64,000 nucleotides of DNA from Phycisphaerales bacterium (lineage in GTDB: Bacteria > Planctomycetota > Phycisphaerae > Phycisphaerales > SM1A02), in contig SIAD01000005.1 in the NCBI GenBank assembly GCA_009691915.1, positions 1-64,000 on the forward strand. The letters are read 5' to 3'. The translations under genes were made by a program, and so were the position numbers. How positions within the stretch are numbered: position 1 is the first letter of the stretch; every line of letters begins with the position of its first letter. Below, one piece after another: positions 19,969 to 28,812 of the stretch. Under the pieces are notes generated by a model that was not told the DNA's origin, ran no database searches, and saw only the letters and a program-made list of their open reading frames with translations.

Positions 19969-22659
19969 TCACCCCGAGAGCGAACCGGAACCAGATCGAA
20001 TCTGGATCCGCCCCGTGGAGAGATCCCAGATCATCGATGCGGCTCGGATCGGGCTCCCCTGCCCCTTGGGAAGAACATTCACGAGTCTCCCCGCGCGCGC
20101 CTTCAGCTGCGCAATCTGGGTGACCGTGTCGTAGTCGAACTCCTCGCACTCGATGTCGTACTGCGGTGTTCGGATGAAACATCGTCCCAGCCCCCGAACT
20201 CGTTTGAGCTCTGCGGATCCTCCGAGGTCAAACGCTCCTGGGCCGGAGTCGGCGGCCGCGCCCGTGCCCTGGGCCAGCGAAGCCTCGAGGCGGTCACAGG
20301 TGACCGTCAGTGTGTCGTCCTTGCGCGACCCTGCGCGTACCAGCTCGACCGAGGAGTCCATCGTCATCAGGTAACGGTCATCGACAACTCGCTTGAGCGT
20401 CATCGAACCACCCCAGCGGAATCGGCTGACTCCTTCGACGCCTCCGCCGGGCACGAGCTGGTCGCGCGGTCGACCCGACGCAACCCGCGCATCCTGCGAC
20501 GATCCCGCGGGGACATAGATGAGCGCGCTTCCTGCGCAGGGGATGTCCGCCTCACCCGCCACCGCGTCATAGTCGATGGTCTCCGCCTTCACGCTGAAGA
20601 GCCTCGGTTCACCCTGCCGCGCGGCCGTCGGCCACTTCTGATTCTCGATTCGCGCGTCACCCTTCGCGAGCAGTCTGCGAGGCGTCACCTCAGCACCCGA
20701 AGGGCCGACGGAGGTTGGTGCGCTGCCTAGGGGCGCTGCGGAGCCAGCACGCACAAACTCCAGATGGACGCTCGCAGCATCAAGCGCGTCGAACTCATCC
20801 GCCCCTGGCTGGGCACGGACTTTCACTTTGCCCTTGAGATCGAGGGTTGCACCCTCGTCCGCATGGTCGGCGTATGTCATCGTCTCTGACCAGTTCGCGT
20901 CAAGCTGCGGGACGGTGGTTGGTGGAGAGGGGATCGCCACGCGACGAGATGCACCCTCGGTGTCACTCGCGAGGATCGGGGTTGTCCAGCTCCGCGCCCT
21001 ACCTCCGCCTTGGGAGATCGCACTTCGGGTCGCCTCGTCAACGCGAAGTTCGGGAAGCCCTTCGATGAGGACGCCGGATCGGACGAGCGAAATGCCCGGG
21101 CCAACGAGTTCCGCCCGGTGCTGCTGTGGAAACGCCGTCATCGACTGCGCGAAGACTCGCGCACCATCCTTCAACTGGATCTGCACACCGTCCTTCGCTT
21201 CCATGCGCGTGACTTCCGCGGGACCGAGGGCTGGATCGCCCAGCGTGCCCTCAGAGGACTGCGACGGCGCCGCGGCAGGTTCGAAATGCGCCGTGAGCGA
21301 GTCGCACCAGAGCGTCTGCAGCGAGTCGGTTGCTTCCACCGCCCCTCTGGCCAAGAGCAACGTCGGTGTGGTCGCCTGATTCGCGCCCTTAGAGAGGTCG
21401 ATGTCGATTTCCTGCGCACGCATCGCGAGTCCTGCATCGGTCGCGAGCTCGACCTCCTTCCCATCGAGCGCAACCTTCATGTCAGTCGCGCTCGTCGGCA
21501 CCGCATCTCGGGCCCCCACCGGCTCAAGCAGCAACCGTCCCGTGAAGCGGACGACGAGGAGGTCTCCCTCGAGGGGCGGCGCACTGACGGCGATCGCTGG
21601 TGCGGGCGTTGAGGAGAGCGCCGCTGCGGCGATCCTCGCCAGGAGGCCGCCGGCGAAGGCGCGTGTCAGCTTTGGAGTCGGCAGGCTCCTGGCGGGCGCG
21701 GCCGAGGAAATCTCCTTCGATATGAGATCGCTGTTGAGAGTGAAGATCGCGGTCAGGAGGTCACCTGTACTCCACGCCCGGTCTCTCGAGGAGTAGCGCA
21801 GCACTTCGACATCGTCGTGTAGTTCAAGCCTGTAGAACTGCGCGGCCTCGCCTTGGGGATCCAACTTCGGCGACGACTCCCACGGCCGCCATGCGATGGT
21901 GTCGGCCTCGTAGTTTGCCACCGCCCGATTTCCGTTACTCGAGGCAGCCGTGAGCTGATTCTTCGCCCGGTCGATCACGATCGGCCCCAATGGATGCTCC
22001 ACCGACAGTCGCTGAATCGTCCTCCCGTCGGGCGCAAGTAGTAGTTCTAGCCCCTCGCCGTCAAAGGTCAGCATATCTGTCGTCAGCCGGAAGTAACCCG
22101 GGCACGCGAGCGAACCGATCACCTGATCGAAGTCCATCTGCTCGGCTTCGAGAATCAGCGCTGGCGAATCCTTGACGAGATCGACGCGGCCGTCAGCCTT
22201 CGGCCGATACATCCGCACGACGACTTCGCCTGTGAACTCCCCCGACTCGAGCGCTCGGTTGGGGACATGCACCCGAGCCTGTGAAGATCGCAGTGTCGCC
22301 ACGCGCCCGTCATCCAGATAGAAGACCGCGCGCGGCGCATCCATTCGCATGTACGCGCCAGGCTGCGGGTCGATCCGCTGCGCGACATACTGCTGGGCGA
22401 CCTTTCCGTCCTTGCCCGCCACTTGCACCCATGCCCCCTGGTCGAGCTGAATCGTATTGCCGGTGCCGGCGCGCGCGATGAGCGCGTCGCGTTCCGCCTG
22501 AGTGAGTGGTTCTGGTGCGACCAGCTCCTCGATGGGAACCCGTCGATTTCGGTCGGTCTTGGGGATGGTCTCGTCAAACTTCCACGCGGCGACGAGGAGC
22601 GCGACCGCGATGAGCAGGGCGAATCCAACCGGAATGGCGCGCGCGACGGCAGGCTTCAT
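19969..22659 (-). CDS. Large LptC/OstA-like envelope protein
   Basis: The protein is 896 residues. One N-terminal transmembrane helix (about 9-27) is followed by a long periplasmic beta-rich region. The first part (AVFYLDDGRVATLRSSQARV and ALESGEFTGEVVVRMYRP) looks like the LptC/OstA beta-jellyroll. Similar units recur further on (EGDLLVVRFTGRLLLEP; YDIECEEFDYDTVTQIAQLK near the C-terminus). LptC in E. coli is under 200 residues, so this is much enlarged and may combine LptC and LptA/OstA-like repeats in one anchored bridge for lipopolysaccharide export. It follows the CPBP gene by 43 bp. Family membership is inferred from pattern only. Confidence 0.65.
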   Translation of the reverse strand: MKPAVARAIPVGFALLIAVALLVAAWKFDETIPKTDRNRRVPIEELVAPEPLTQAERDALIARAGTGNTIQLDQGAWVQVAGKDGKVAQQYVAQRIDPQPGAYMRMDAPRAVFYLDDGRVATLRSSQARVHVPNRALESGEFTGEVVVRMYRPKADGRVDLVKDSPALILEAEQMDFDQVIGSLACPGYFRLTTDMLTFDGEGLELLLAPDGRTIQRLSVEHPLGPIVIDRAKNQLTAASSNGNRAVANYEADTIAWRPWESSPKLDPQGEAAQFYRLELHDDVEVLRYSSRDRAWSTGDLLTAIFTLNSDLISKEISSAAPARSLPTPKLTRAFAGGLLARIAAAALSSTPAPAIAVSAPPLEGDLLVVRFTGRLLLEPVGARDAVPTSATDMKVALDGKEVELATDAGLAMRAQEIDIDLSKGANQATTPTLLLARGAVEATDSLQTLWCDSLTAHFEPAAAPSQSSEGTLGDPALGPAEVTRMEAKDGVQIQLKDGARVFAQSMTAFPQQHRAELVGPGISLVRSGVLIEGLPELRVDEATRSAISQGGGRARSWTTPILASDTEGASRRVAIPSPPTTVPQLDANWSETMTYADHADEGATLDLKGKVKVRAQPGADEFDALDAASVHLEFVRAGSAAPLGSAPTSVGPSGAEVTPRRLLAKGDARIENQKWPTAARQGEPRLFSVKAETIDYDAVAGEADIPCAGSALIYVPAGSSQDARVASGRPRDQLVPGGGVEGVSRFRWGGSMTLKRVVDDRYLMTMDSSVELVRAGSRKDDTLTVTCDRLEASLAQGTGAAADSGPGAFDLGGSAELKRVRGLGRCFIRTPQYDIECEEFDYDTVTQIAQLKARAGRLVNVLPKGQGSPIRAASMIWDLSTGRIQIRSGSGSLSG

Positions 22660-22702
22660 CTGGCCTGGCGAGTGTAGTCGCGGCGGTAGTCCGTCCGAAC
22701 CA

Positions 22703-23533
22703 TCAGGCGTCGCTCAGGAACAGTACGACGGCGATGTCGTACGCGGTGTGCGCACCGACGGCGATCCCGAATCCGCGGACGACATAGAGGACTCCGAAGT
22801 AGAGCCCGGCACAGAGGAAGAACGAGAAAGCCCCCCATGAGATGTGCCCACCCGCGTCGCGGAGCGGGTGATACGCGGCGAACAGAACCGCCGAGACCAC
22901 TACTGCAATGATGACCCCCCAGCGCTCCGCGACCCCGAGGAGATCGACCAGCACTCCGTGCAGCAGTGCCAGCAGCACCATGCGGAAGATGAGCTCCTCG
23001 TAGATGCCCGCCCCGATGCTCATCGTTACTCGCGAAAATGCCGGGAGACTCGCGATGGTCTCACCAGCGTCGGAAACGCCCGCCACCATCGCGGGGAGCG
23101 GGATGCGGGCGATCACCTGGGCGATCACCAGCAGTGGGAAGGCGAACAGCGCACTCTCGAGCACCATCCCACCCACCGTGGGAAGATGCACAGTCCACGG
23201 CCTGCGCGCGAGGATCTGCAAGGAGACAAGCACCAGCAGCACCGCGACCGCTGGCAACGCCAGAGCGGGCAGGCTCAGTTTCTGCGCGTCGATGCCAAAA
23301 CTCCAGAAGAACCGGAAGAGCCCTTCGTGGGCCGCATTGGTGATCACTCCGCCGCTCCCTCGCAACGCGCTCACTAGGCCCACTTCGTACACAACAACCA
23401 GCGGAGCCACGAGCGCGAGGATCTCAAGCGGGCGTTTGCTCCGCTCGAAGTAGGAGTCACGGCTTCGCAGGGATCCAACTGGCGATGCGCCACCGTCGGA
23501 CCCTCGCCTAGGTCCGCGACGGGATTTCGTCAT
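22703..23533 (-). CDS. CPBP-family intramembrane metalloprotease
   Basis: The protein is 276 residues with about seven or eight hydrophobic helices after a basic cytoplasmic N-terminus. The CPBP (ABI/Rce1-like) motifs are present in order: EELIFR (EExxxR), FAAYHP with the metal-binding His, and GAHTAYD near the C-terminus. Family members are membrane-embedded Glu proteases acting in prenyl-protein processing or self-immunity; the substrate here is unknown. It lies between rpsT and the LptC-like gene on the same strand with gaps of 30 and 43 bp, and is probably co-transcribed. Confidence 0.88.
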   Translation of the reverse strand: MTKSRRGPRRGSDGGASPVGSLRSRDSYFERSKRPLEILALVAPLVVVYEVGLVSALRGSGGVITNAAHEGLFRFFWSFGIDAQKLSLPALALPAVAVLLVLVSLQILARRPWTVHLPTVGGMVLESALFAFPLLVIAQVIARIPLPAMVAGVSDAGETIASLPAFSRVTMSIGAGIYEELIFRMVLLALLHGVLVDLLGVAERWGVIIAVVVSAVLFAAYHPLRDAGGHISWGAFSFFLCAGLYFGVLYVVRGFGIAVGAHTAYDIAVVLFLSDA

Positions 23534-23563
23534 CAGGATCCTGCACTCTCCCAGCGACGGGAC

Positions 23564-23875
23564 TTACGCGCCCTTGGCGCTCGATCCACTGGCCGCCGTC
23601 GCGTGGTGAGGAGTGCCCATCTTGCTCAGGCGCTTGGCGAGGCGGCTCTTGCGGCGGGCGGCCGTGTTGCGGTGCATGGCCGGCGTTAGTGCGAATCTGT
23701 CGAGCAGCCCCGAGAGCGCACTGAGCGACTTCTGCGCCGCCGTGCGGTCGCCATCATGAACCGCCTTGAGGAACACCTTGGTCTCGTCCTTGACTTTTGT
23801 GCGGCGCCAACGATTACGGGCGGCTCGGTCGGCACCTTGTCGGACTCGTTTCTTCGCTGATTCTGAATTGGGCAC
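23564..23875 (-). CDS. rpsT: 30S ribosomal protein S20
   Basis: This is bS20, a helical 16S rRNA-binding protein of the small-subunit body. It has 103 residues and begins at GTG 23875 with the family pattern PNSESAKKRVRQ, then RNRWRRTKVK and MHRNTAARRKSRLAKRL. The C-terminus carries an extra Ala/Ser/Gly-rich tail of about 15 residues. A purine-rich sequence (GAGGAA) sits upstream as ribosome-binding site, and a good sigma70-type promoter lies about 55-85 bp upstream. Confidence 0.96.
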   Translation of the reverse strand: MPNSESAKKRVRQGADRAARNRWRRTKVKDETKVFLKAVHDGDRTAAQKSLSALSGLLDRFALTPAMHRNTAARRKSRLAKRLSKMGTPHHATAASGSSAKGA

Positions 23876-23932
23876 TTGGATTCCTCATCGAAGGCGCAGC
23901 CCGCTCGCGGGGCGTTCACGCCAAGGTCGGGA

Positions 23933-23961
23933 AGTATGCCAGAATCCCGCGGATTCTGCAA
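23933..23961 (-). promoter_or_regulatory. Sigma70-type promoter of rpsT
   Basis: On the minus strand, TTGCAG (23961-23956) and CATACT (23938-23933) are separated by exactly 17 bp. They match the -35 and -10 consensus at 4 of 6 and 4 of 6 positions. The predicted transcription start is near 23926, giving rpsT a leader of about 50 nt. Only sequence matching supports this. Confidence 0.6.
23940..23958. promoter_or_regulatory. Perfect 8-bp inverted repeat inside the rpsT promoter
   Basis: CAGAATCC (23940-23947) and GGATTCTG (23951-23958) are exact reverse complements separated by CGC. The palindrome fills the spacer between the -10 and -35 hexamers of the rpsT promoter, the position expected for a repressor or architectural-protein operator. 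The binding protein is unknown. Confidence 0.5.
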
Positions 23962-23980
23962 GAGCAGCCCCTGTGAAGAC

Positions 23981-24009
23981 TTGACGCAACCGCACTCTCT
24001 GGGGACGAT
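23981..24009 (+). promoter_or_regulatory. Possible promoter of the coiled-coil membrane-protein gene
   Basis: TTGACG (23981-23986) and GACGAT (24004-24009) are spaced by 17 bp. The -35 is good, the -10 weaker. The predicted start of transcription (about 24016) would be 3 nt before the ATG at 24019, implying a leaderless or almost leaderless mRNA. Confidence 0.4.
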
Positions 24010-24018
24010 ATCTGGTCT

Positions 24019-25389
24019 ATGGCCATCCGCTCAGGCAGTTCGGGACCGCTCGTCTCGCTCGTCGTATTCGTGATCCTCACCGTTCTAGCACTGGTGGCGG
24101 CGATCTACTTCTATTCCGAGGCCGAGAAGGCCAGCTCCGACCGGGCGATGGCGGTCCGCGAACTCGCCAAGGTCGTCACAGACGAGCAGCGCGGCCGCGA
24201 GTCGGTTCAGTCACTTGAGAGCGCGGCTCAGGCGCAGGGTCAGTCGCTCGTGGAGCACCTGCTCGCGCGCGATGCAGCGCTGGCGAACCTCGTCACCGGA
24301 GACTCCAACAGCGAACTCGGTGCCGTCCGCTCCGCCCTCGCCCTCTCGGAGACGCAGACCGCGAAGCAGGCGCTGGATGAGGCGCGGCGCACGGCGCAGG
24401 ACGCTCAGGCGAAGCTCTCCGATCAGGTGAAGGCAAGCGCGGCGGCCGATGCTGCCGCAGCCGCCGCGGTCGCGGATGCCGAGGCCGCCATGAGATCCGC
24501 GGACGACAAAGTCACCCAACTCGCGGCGACGATCGCCCCATACAGGGAGTCGAGCGAACGCGCGATGCAGGAGATCGGGTCGCTCAAGAATGAACTCGTG
24601 CAGGCGCGTGAGCAAGCGCAAACGGAATTCGCCAACCAGCTTGCCGAGGAGCAGTCGAAGCAGGCGCAACTCGTCGCCACCAACCAGAACCTGACCGACC
24701 GCGTGCAGGTGCTTCAGCAGCAGCTCGAACAATTCCGCATCAAGCCGAGCGATCCCGCCCTTCTGTCCGACGGGTCAATCGTCGACCTCGGCACTTCCAA
24801 GGATCAGGTCTTCCTCTCGCTCGGGCTGCGCGACCATGTCCGTCCCGGGATGACTTTCGAGGTCTATCAGGACGCCGCCGCGATCATGTATGACCCCAAG
24901 ACCGATCGCCAGAGCCCTGGGAAAGCCTCGATCGAGATCGTGAAGGTCGGTGACACCACCAGTACGGCCCGGGTCACGCGCCTACGGCGGGGACAGTCGA
25001 TCGCCCGTGGCGATGTGCTGGCCAACGCGGTGTACAGCCCTAGCTACAAGTACAAGTTTCTCGTCCACGGCAGTTTCGATGTCGACTCCGACAGCAAGCC
25101 GACCACTGCCGAGACCGATTACATCCGTGGGAAGATTCAGGAGTGGGGCGGCATCGTCATCGACGGCGATGAGCTCACCCCCGAGGTCGACTTCGTGGTC
25201 ATCGGGGCGATTCCCAGCCGCGTGATGGCCAAGCCGCTGGGCGAGGACAGTGCGGGCTACAACGCCTACCTGGAGTCCAAGCGAGCCTACGACGCGTACG
25301 AGAGTCTGGTCGCGTCCGCGCGCGCCGCGCAGGTTCCGGTCCTGAACTGGAATCGATTCCAGATTCTTACAGGCGCTGCGGAGCGCTGA
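24019..25389 (+). CDS. Membrane-anchored coiled-coil protein with BRCT-like C-terminus
   Basis: The protein is 456 residues. One N-terminal transmembrane helix (about 11-30) is followed by a long Ala/Glu/Gln-rich coiled coil (about 35-240), then a compact domain starting near LSDGSIVDLGTSKDQVFLSLGL. The last part (YKFLVHGSFDVD, then IRGKIQEWGGIVID and VDFVVIGAIPS) reads like a BRCT-type fold, an inference from pattern. It is first in a same-strand set with an LpxL-like acyltransferase 7 nt downstream. Its role is unknown; a structural envelope or cell-division role would fit. Confidence 0.7.
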   Translation: MAIRSGSSGPLVSLVVFVILTVLALVAAIYFYSEAEKASSDRAMAVRELAKVVTDEQRGRESVQSLESAAQAQGQSLVEHLLARDAALANLVTGDSNSELGAVRSALALSETQTAKQALDEARRTAQDAQAKLSDQVKASAAADAAAAAAVADAEAAMRSADDKVTQLAATIAPYRESSERAMQEIGSLKNELVQAREQAQTEFANQLAEEQSKQAQLVATNQNLTDRVQVLQQQLEQFRIKPSDPALLSDGSIVDLGTSKDQVFLSLGLRDHVRPGMTFEVYQDAAAIMYDPKTDRQSPGKASIEIVKVGDTTSTARVTRLRRGQSIARGDVLANAVYSPSYKYKFLVHGSFDVDSDSKPTTAETDYIRGKIQEWGGIVIDGDELTPEVDFVVIGAIPSRVMAKPLGEDSAGYNAYLESKRAYDAYESLVASARAAQVPVLNWNRFQILTGAAER

Positions 25390-25396
25390 CCGACGC

Positions 25397-26431
25397 GTGC
25401 GTCTCAACGGCGCCATCGATCAGGCGATGCACTTCGCGCAGTACGCAGCACTTCGTTCGCTGTTCGGCATCTCACACACCTTCGGGGTCGACCAGAACAT
25501 GCGCACGGCAGCCGCGCTCGGAAGCGCCTACTACCGGTTCGGAGCGCGCCATCGCCGCCGCGCGAACGGCCACATCGAGCGAAGTTTTCCTGGGCTCTCG
25601 CCACAGGACATCGAATCCATTGCGCATCGCAGTGTGCGCAGCTTGTTCCAGATGTTCATGGTGGAGAGCGTGGCGATCCCGCGCCTGCTCACCCCCTCGA
25701 GCTGGCCCAGCTATGTCGGCACATCCGGGGTGCAGGCTCCCCTGAAGCTGCTCATGGAGGATCGGCCACTGCTCCTGGTAACCGGCCACTGCGGGAATTG
25801 GGAATTGCTTGGCTTTGTGTTGGCGCTGCTCAACTTCCGGATGAGTGCGCTCGCGCGCCCCTTGGACAATCCCTGGCTTGACCGGTGGATCCGTTCGGTG
25901 CGCGAGGCGCGGGGTCTCCGGATCATCACCAAGTGGGGAGCGACTACCGAGGTTCAGCGGCTCATTGAGAACGGCGGTCGCGTGGGGTTCATCGCCGACC
26001 AGAACGCCGGTGACGACGGCCTGTTCGTCCCCTTCTTCGGGCGACTCGCCTCAAGTTACAAGTCGATCGGACTCCTCGCGATGCGCCATGAGACACCGAT
26101 CATCGCCGGGTGCGCGCGCCGGATCAACGACCAGTTTCGCTATGAACTAGAGTGCCAGGACATCATCCGGCCCGAAGAGTGGCGAGACCAGCCCGATCCC
26201 CTCTTCTACATCACCGCCCGCTTCAACCGAGCTATCGAGATGATGGTCCGTCGCGCTCCCGAGCAGTACCTCTGGGTGCATCGGAGGTGGAAAAGCCGCC
26301 CTCCGTACGAGCACCACGGCCGACCGATGCCCGACCGCTTGAAGGCGAAACTCCGCGAGTTGCCGTGGATGACGGACGAAGAGATGGATCGGCTCTCGCG
26401 CCCGCTGGAGCCGTTGAACCCGCCCCGGTAG
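25397..26431 (+). CDS. LpxL/HtrB-like lipid A acyltransferase
   Basis: The protein is 344 residues from the GTG at 25397; an in-frame ATG at 25427 is an alternative. Near residue 130 it has the acyltransferase motif HCGNWE (HxxxxE), followed by a second block around VGFIADQNAGDDGLFVPFFG, as in LpxL/LpxM late acyltransferases. These transfer secondary acyl chains from acyl-ACP to lipid A on the inner leaflet of the inner membrane. The C-terminal EQYLWVHRRWKSRP is the typical family end. It supports a lipid A-containing outer membrane. Exact acyl and acceptor specificity cannot be read from sequence. Confidence 0.88.
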   Translation: MRLNGAIDQAMHFAQYAALRSLFGISHTFGVDQNMRTAAALGSAYYRFGARHRRRANGHIERSFPGLSPQDIESIAHRSVRSLFQMFMVESVAIPRLLTPSSWPSYVGTSGVQAPLKLLMEDRPLLLVTGHCGNWELLGFVLALLNFRMSALARPLDNPWLDRWIRSVREARGLRIITKWGATTEVQRLIENGGRVGFIADQNAGDDGLFVPFFGRLASSYKSIGLLAMRHETPIIAGCARRINDQFRYELECQDIIRPEEWRDQPDPLFYITARFNRAIEMMVRRAPEQYLWVHRRWKSRPPYEHHGRPMPDRLKAKLRELPWMTDEEMDRLSRPLEPLNPPR

Positions 26432-26469
26432 CAACCGCCCGACTCCGAATTCCATATCCTTGCCGACCG

Positions 26470-26784
26470 ATGCGCCACCTCGTCGTGATCTCAAGCGCGC
26501 CCTCAATCGGCGACGGCATGGCTCCGCTAGGCTCGCGGCAGGAAGTTCTCGCCAGCCTGAGCGCGCTCAATACCTACCCCGAATCTCGGGAGGGCGATGT
26601 GCTGTACGGACCCGGCGTCGAGTTCCAGCTTGGGCCGAATCAGGATCCGATCGTGCAGATGCTTCTCGATGTGACTGATGAGGACATCGCCTGGCTGGCC
26701 ATCGAGCGGATCGGTCGCACTTTGAACTGGAAATTCGTCGACATGGCCACCGGTAATGAGTTGGCGTTCGCCCAGCCGTCCTGA
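26470..26784 (+). CDS. Conserved hypothetical small protein
   Basis: The protein is 104 residues from the ATG at 26470. No signal peptide or membrane segment is seen. Features are an acidic, Gly-poor core with GVEFQLGPNQDPIVQMLLDV and a C-terminal EEDIAWLAIERIGRTLNWKFVD-like block (quoted loosely). The pattern of a PxxQMLL segment followed by a WL-rich helix looks like a compact folded domain. The 3' end overlaps the next gene by 29 nt. I do not recognise a function. Confidence 0.6.
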   Translation: MRHLVVISSAPSIGDGMAPLGSRQEVLASLSALNTYPESREGDVLYGPGVEFQLGPNQDPIVQMLLDVTDEDIAWLAIERIGRTLNWKFVDMATGNELAFAQPS

Positions 26785-28102
26785 CGCACTGCGTGCGGTT
26801 TGCGGGCTTGTGACTGCCGCATGGGTGGGGCTGCACGCCCACGGTGACGACCTCGTCTGGCCGCGCTCAGCACTAAGTAGCCGCGGTGTCACCGTGACGC
26901 TAAGCCAACCGCAGTCGACGCAGTGGCTGGATGGAGTTCTCGACGCGAAGGTCGCGGTCGCGATCCGCCTTCCGCCACCCGCGCGAGAGATTGTCGGGAC
27001 AGTTTCAATTCGTGCGGCCTCGACAATGGACCCTGCGGCGGGCACGGTGACTCTCCGCTCGATCACCGTTCCCGCTTTGCGGCTTGAAGCCGAAGAGTCG
27101 GCGATCCCTGCTCTTCGAGAGGCGCTTGATGAAGTCCTCGCTACTGGACCGATCACTGCACGATTCGACGACCTCGTCGCGACGCTGCCAGCCCACGGTT
27201 TTCCTTCCGCCCCCAGAGAGCCGGCACCGCCGGGTGCCGTGCCCCTGATCACGATCCCCGGCGGCAGCGCGGCGACATTTTCTCCCATGGTCGTCGGCGA
27301 ACTTGAGGGAATCGCAGACTCTGCGATCCTGCTGTTTCGCACTGTGGGAGGCCATCACTACCTCTTTCTCGGTGGCCGGTGGCTGGCTACGGCAACGCTC
27401 GCGGCACCGGCCTGGTCGTTCGTCGATCCGGGAGAGCTTCCGCCTTCGTTCGCCCTCATTCCGGAAGAGTCAGTGTGGTCAGAAGCGCTCGTCGGGGTGA
27501 TCGGCACGGTCGCCAACCGCCGCGCGCTGCTCGCGGCATCGCTTTTGCCGCAGGGTGCCGCAGACGCCAGGTCACTCAGCCGAGATCGATTCCCTGCGCC
27601 GGGTTCGACAACCGATCCCCTTCTCTGGTGGAATCCGTGGACACTGAGTTGGTGGAGTGCTCGGTGCGCGAATGAGGGCGCATCCGCAACTCCGGTCGAG
27701 GCTCCAAGAACCACAGAGCCCGCCTCACGACTCGTACAAGATCCGCTGGCTGAGAATCGAATGGTTGGGCTCGATGGCCGGGTGTATGCGTACCGCCCGA
27801 TCCAGGGACAGGACGCGGACTGGTATCGCAGCACGATGGATGGACCATGGACGCCGCTGACTTCCGAGAGGTCCACCTTGCGGAACCTGAAGGCTGATCA
27901 ACTGGCCCGTGATGCGGCCCTGGCGTGCGCGGCCTCTCGCGCCGCGTGGGCGGCACGACAGCGGGAGTTGCGCGCGACACCCGGCGCGAATTCCTGCGAT
28001 CGCCTCATGACAATGGCTGGCGTCCGCCCGACATCGAACTCGTTTCGTTGCGTGAATCGATCGCTGATGCTTCCCCCTGAGACTCCCCCCGCAGCTCCCT
28101 AA
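26756..28102 (+). CDS. Uncharacterised exported protein
   Basis: The protein is 448 residues from the ATG at 26756. The N-terminus has basic residues and a hydrophobic stretch (LRAVCGLVTAAWVGLHAHG), a likely signal peptide. The mature part contains no motif I recognise; a central stretch (GHHYLFLGGRWLATATL) and the aromatic YRPIQGQDADWYRSTMDG suggest a beta-rich extracytoplasmic domain. It overlaps the 104-residue gene by 29 nt and converges on rsmG with overlapping stop codons (CTAA). Confidence 0.6.
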   Translation: MSWRSPSRPDALRAVCGLVTAAWVGLHAHGDDLVWPRSALSSRGVTVTLSQPQSTQWLDGVLDAKVAVAIRLPPPAREIVGTVSIRAASTMDPAAGTVTLRSITVPALRLEAEESAIPALREALDEVLATGPITARFDDLVATLPAHGFPSAPREPAPPGAVPLITIPGGSAATFSPMVVGELEGIADSAILLFRTVGGHHYLFLGGRWLATATLAAPAWSFVDPGELPPSFALIPEESVWSEALVGVIGTVANRRALLAASLLPQGAADARSLSRDRFPAPGSTTDPLLWWNPWTLSWWSARCANEGASATPVEAPRTTEPASRLVQDPLAENRMVGLDGRVYAYRPIQGQDADWYRSTMDGPWTPLTSERSTLRNLKADQLARDAALACAASRAAWAARQRELRATPGANSCDRLMTMAGVRPTSNSFRCVNRSLMLPPETPPAAP

Positions 28103-28812
28103 AGAGGGTTTCGCTCGGGCTCGCCCTTCTCACGCGGATACCGCCGCGGAGTGCGACCGGTCTTCTCGACGATGACCAGTGTGCCGGTCAGAGTTCGCCG
28201 CTGCTCGATCACCACCCCTCGCAGTTCACCAAGCGCGTGGATCGACGCGACCACTTCGGCAGCACCCTGCTCTCCCTTGATCGCGACGAACAATCCTCCT
28301 GGTCTGACCATCGGGAGGGCATACTCAAGCAGCGATGGCAGCTTCCCTACGGCGCGGCTGACGACCACATCCATCGACTCGCGGATCTCCTTCACCCCGA
28401 GGACTTCTGCTCTCTCCTGCCGCACCACCACTTTCTTGAGGCCGAGTGCCGTCGCCGTTTCCTCGAGAAATCTCGCCTTTTTTCCCACACTCTCGATGAG
28501 GGTGAACTCGACTTCTGGAAGGACCAGCGCCAGGATGAGCCCCGGGATTCCACCACCACTGCCGATGTCCGCCGCCCGCACCGCCTGAGTCCCGGTGAGC
28601 ACGCTCAGCAGAGTGAGCGAGTCGAAGATGTGTCGCATCCACGCCGCCGACGGGTCTCGGACGCCAGTCAGATTCATCCGCTCATTGGCGGCGTAGAGCA
28701 GTTGGAGAAAGCTCGCAATCCGCTCGAGATCCCCCGGATCAAGCGCGATACCTGCACTCTTCAGCGCGTCGTGAAACTCCTGCGGCGGATCCGGGATCGG
28801 GGAGCTCGTCAT
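28099..28812 (-). CDS. rsmG: 16S rRNA (guanine-527-N7)-methyltransferase
   Basis: The enzyme methylates G527 of 16S rRNA using S-adenosylmethionine. It has 237 residues from the ATG at 28812, which overlaps the rodA stop (ATGA). Family blocks are NLTGVRDPSAAWMRHIFDSL, the SAM-binding ADIGSGGGIPGL, VVSRAVGKLPSLLEYALPM and GGLFVAIKG. The usual partner mnmG (gidA) is not adjacent; instead it ends the mrdA-rodA-rsmG set. Confidence 0.94.
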   Translation of the reverse strand: MTSSPIPDPPQEFHDALKSAGIALDPGDLERIASFLQLLYAANERMNLTGVRDPSAAWMRHIFDSLTLLSVLTGTQAVRAADIGSGGGIPGLILALVLPEVEFTLIESVGKKARFLEETATALGLKKVVVRQERAEVLGVKEIRESMDVVVSRAVGKLPSLLEYALPMVRPGGLFVAIKGEQGAAEVVASIHALGELRGVVIEQRRTLTGTLVIVEKTGRTPRRYPREKGEPERNPL

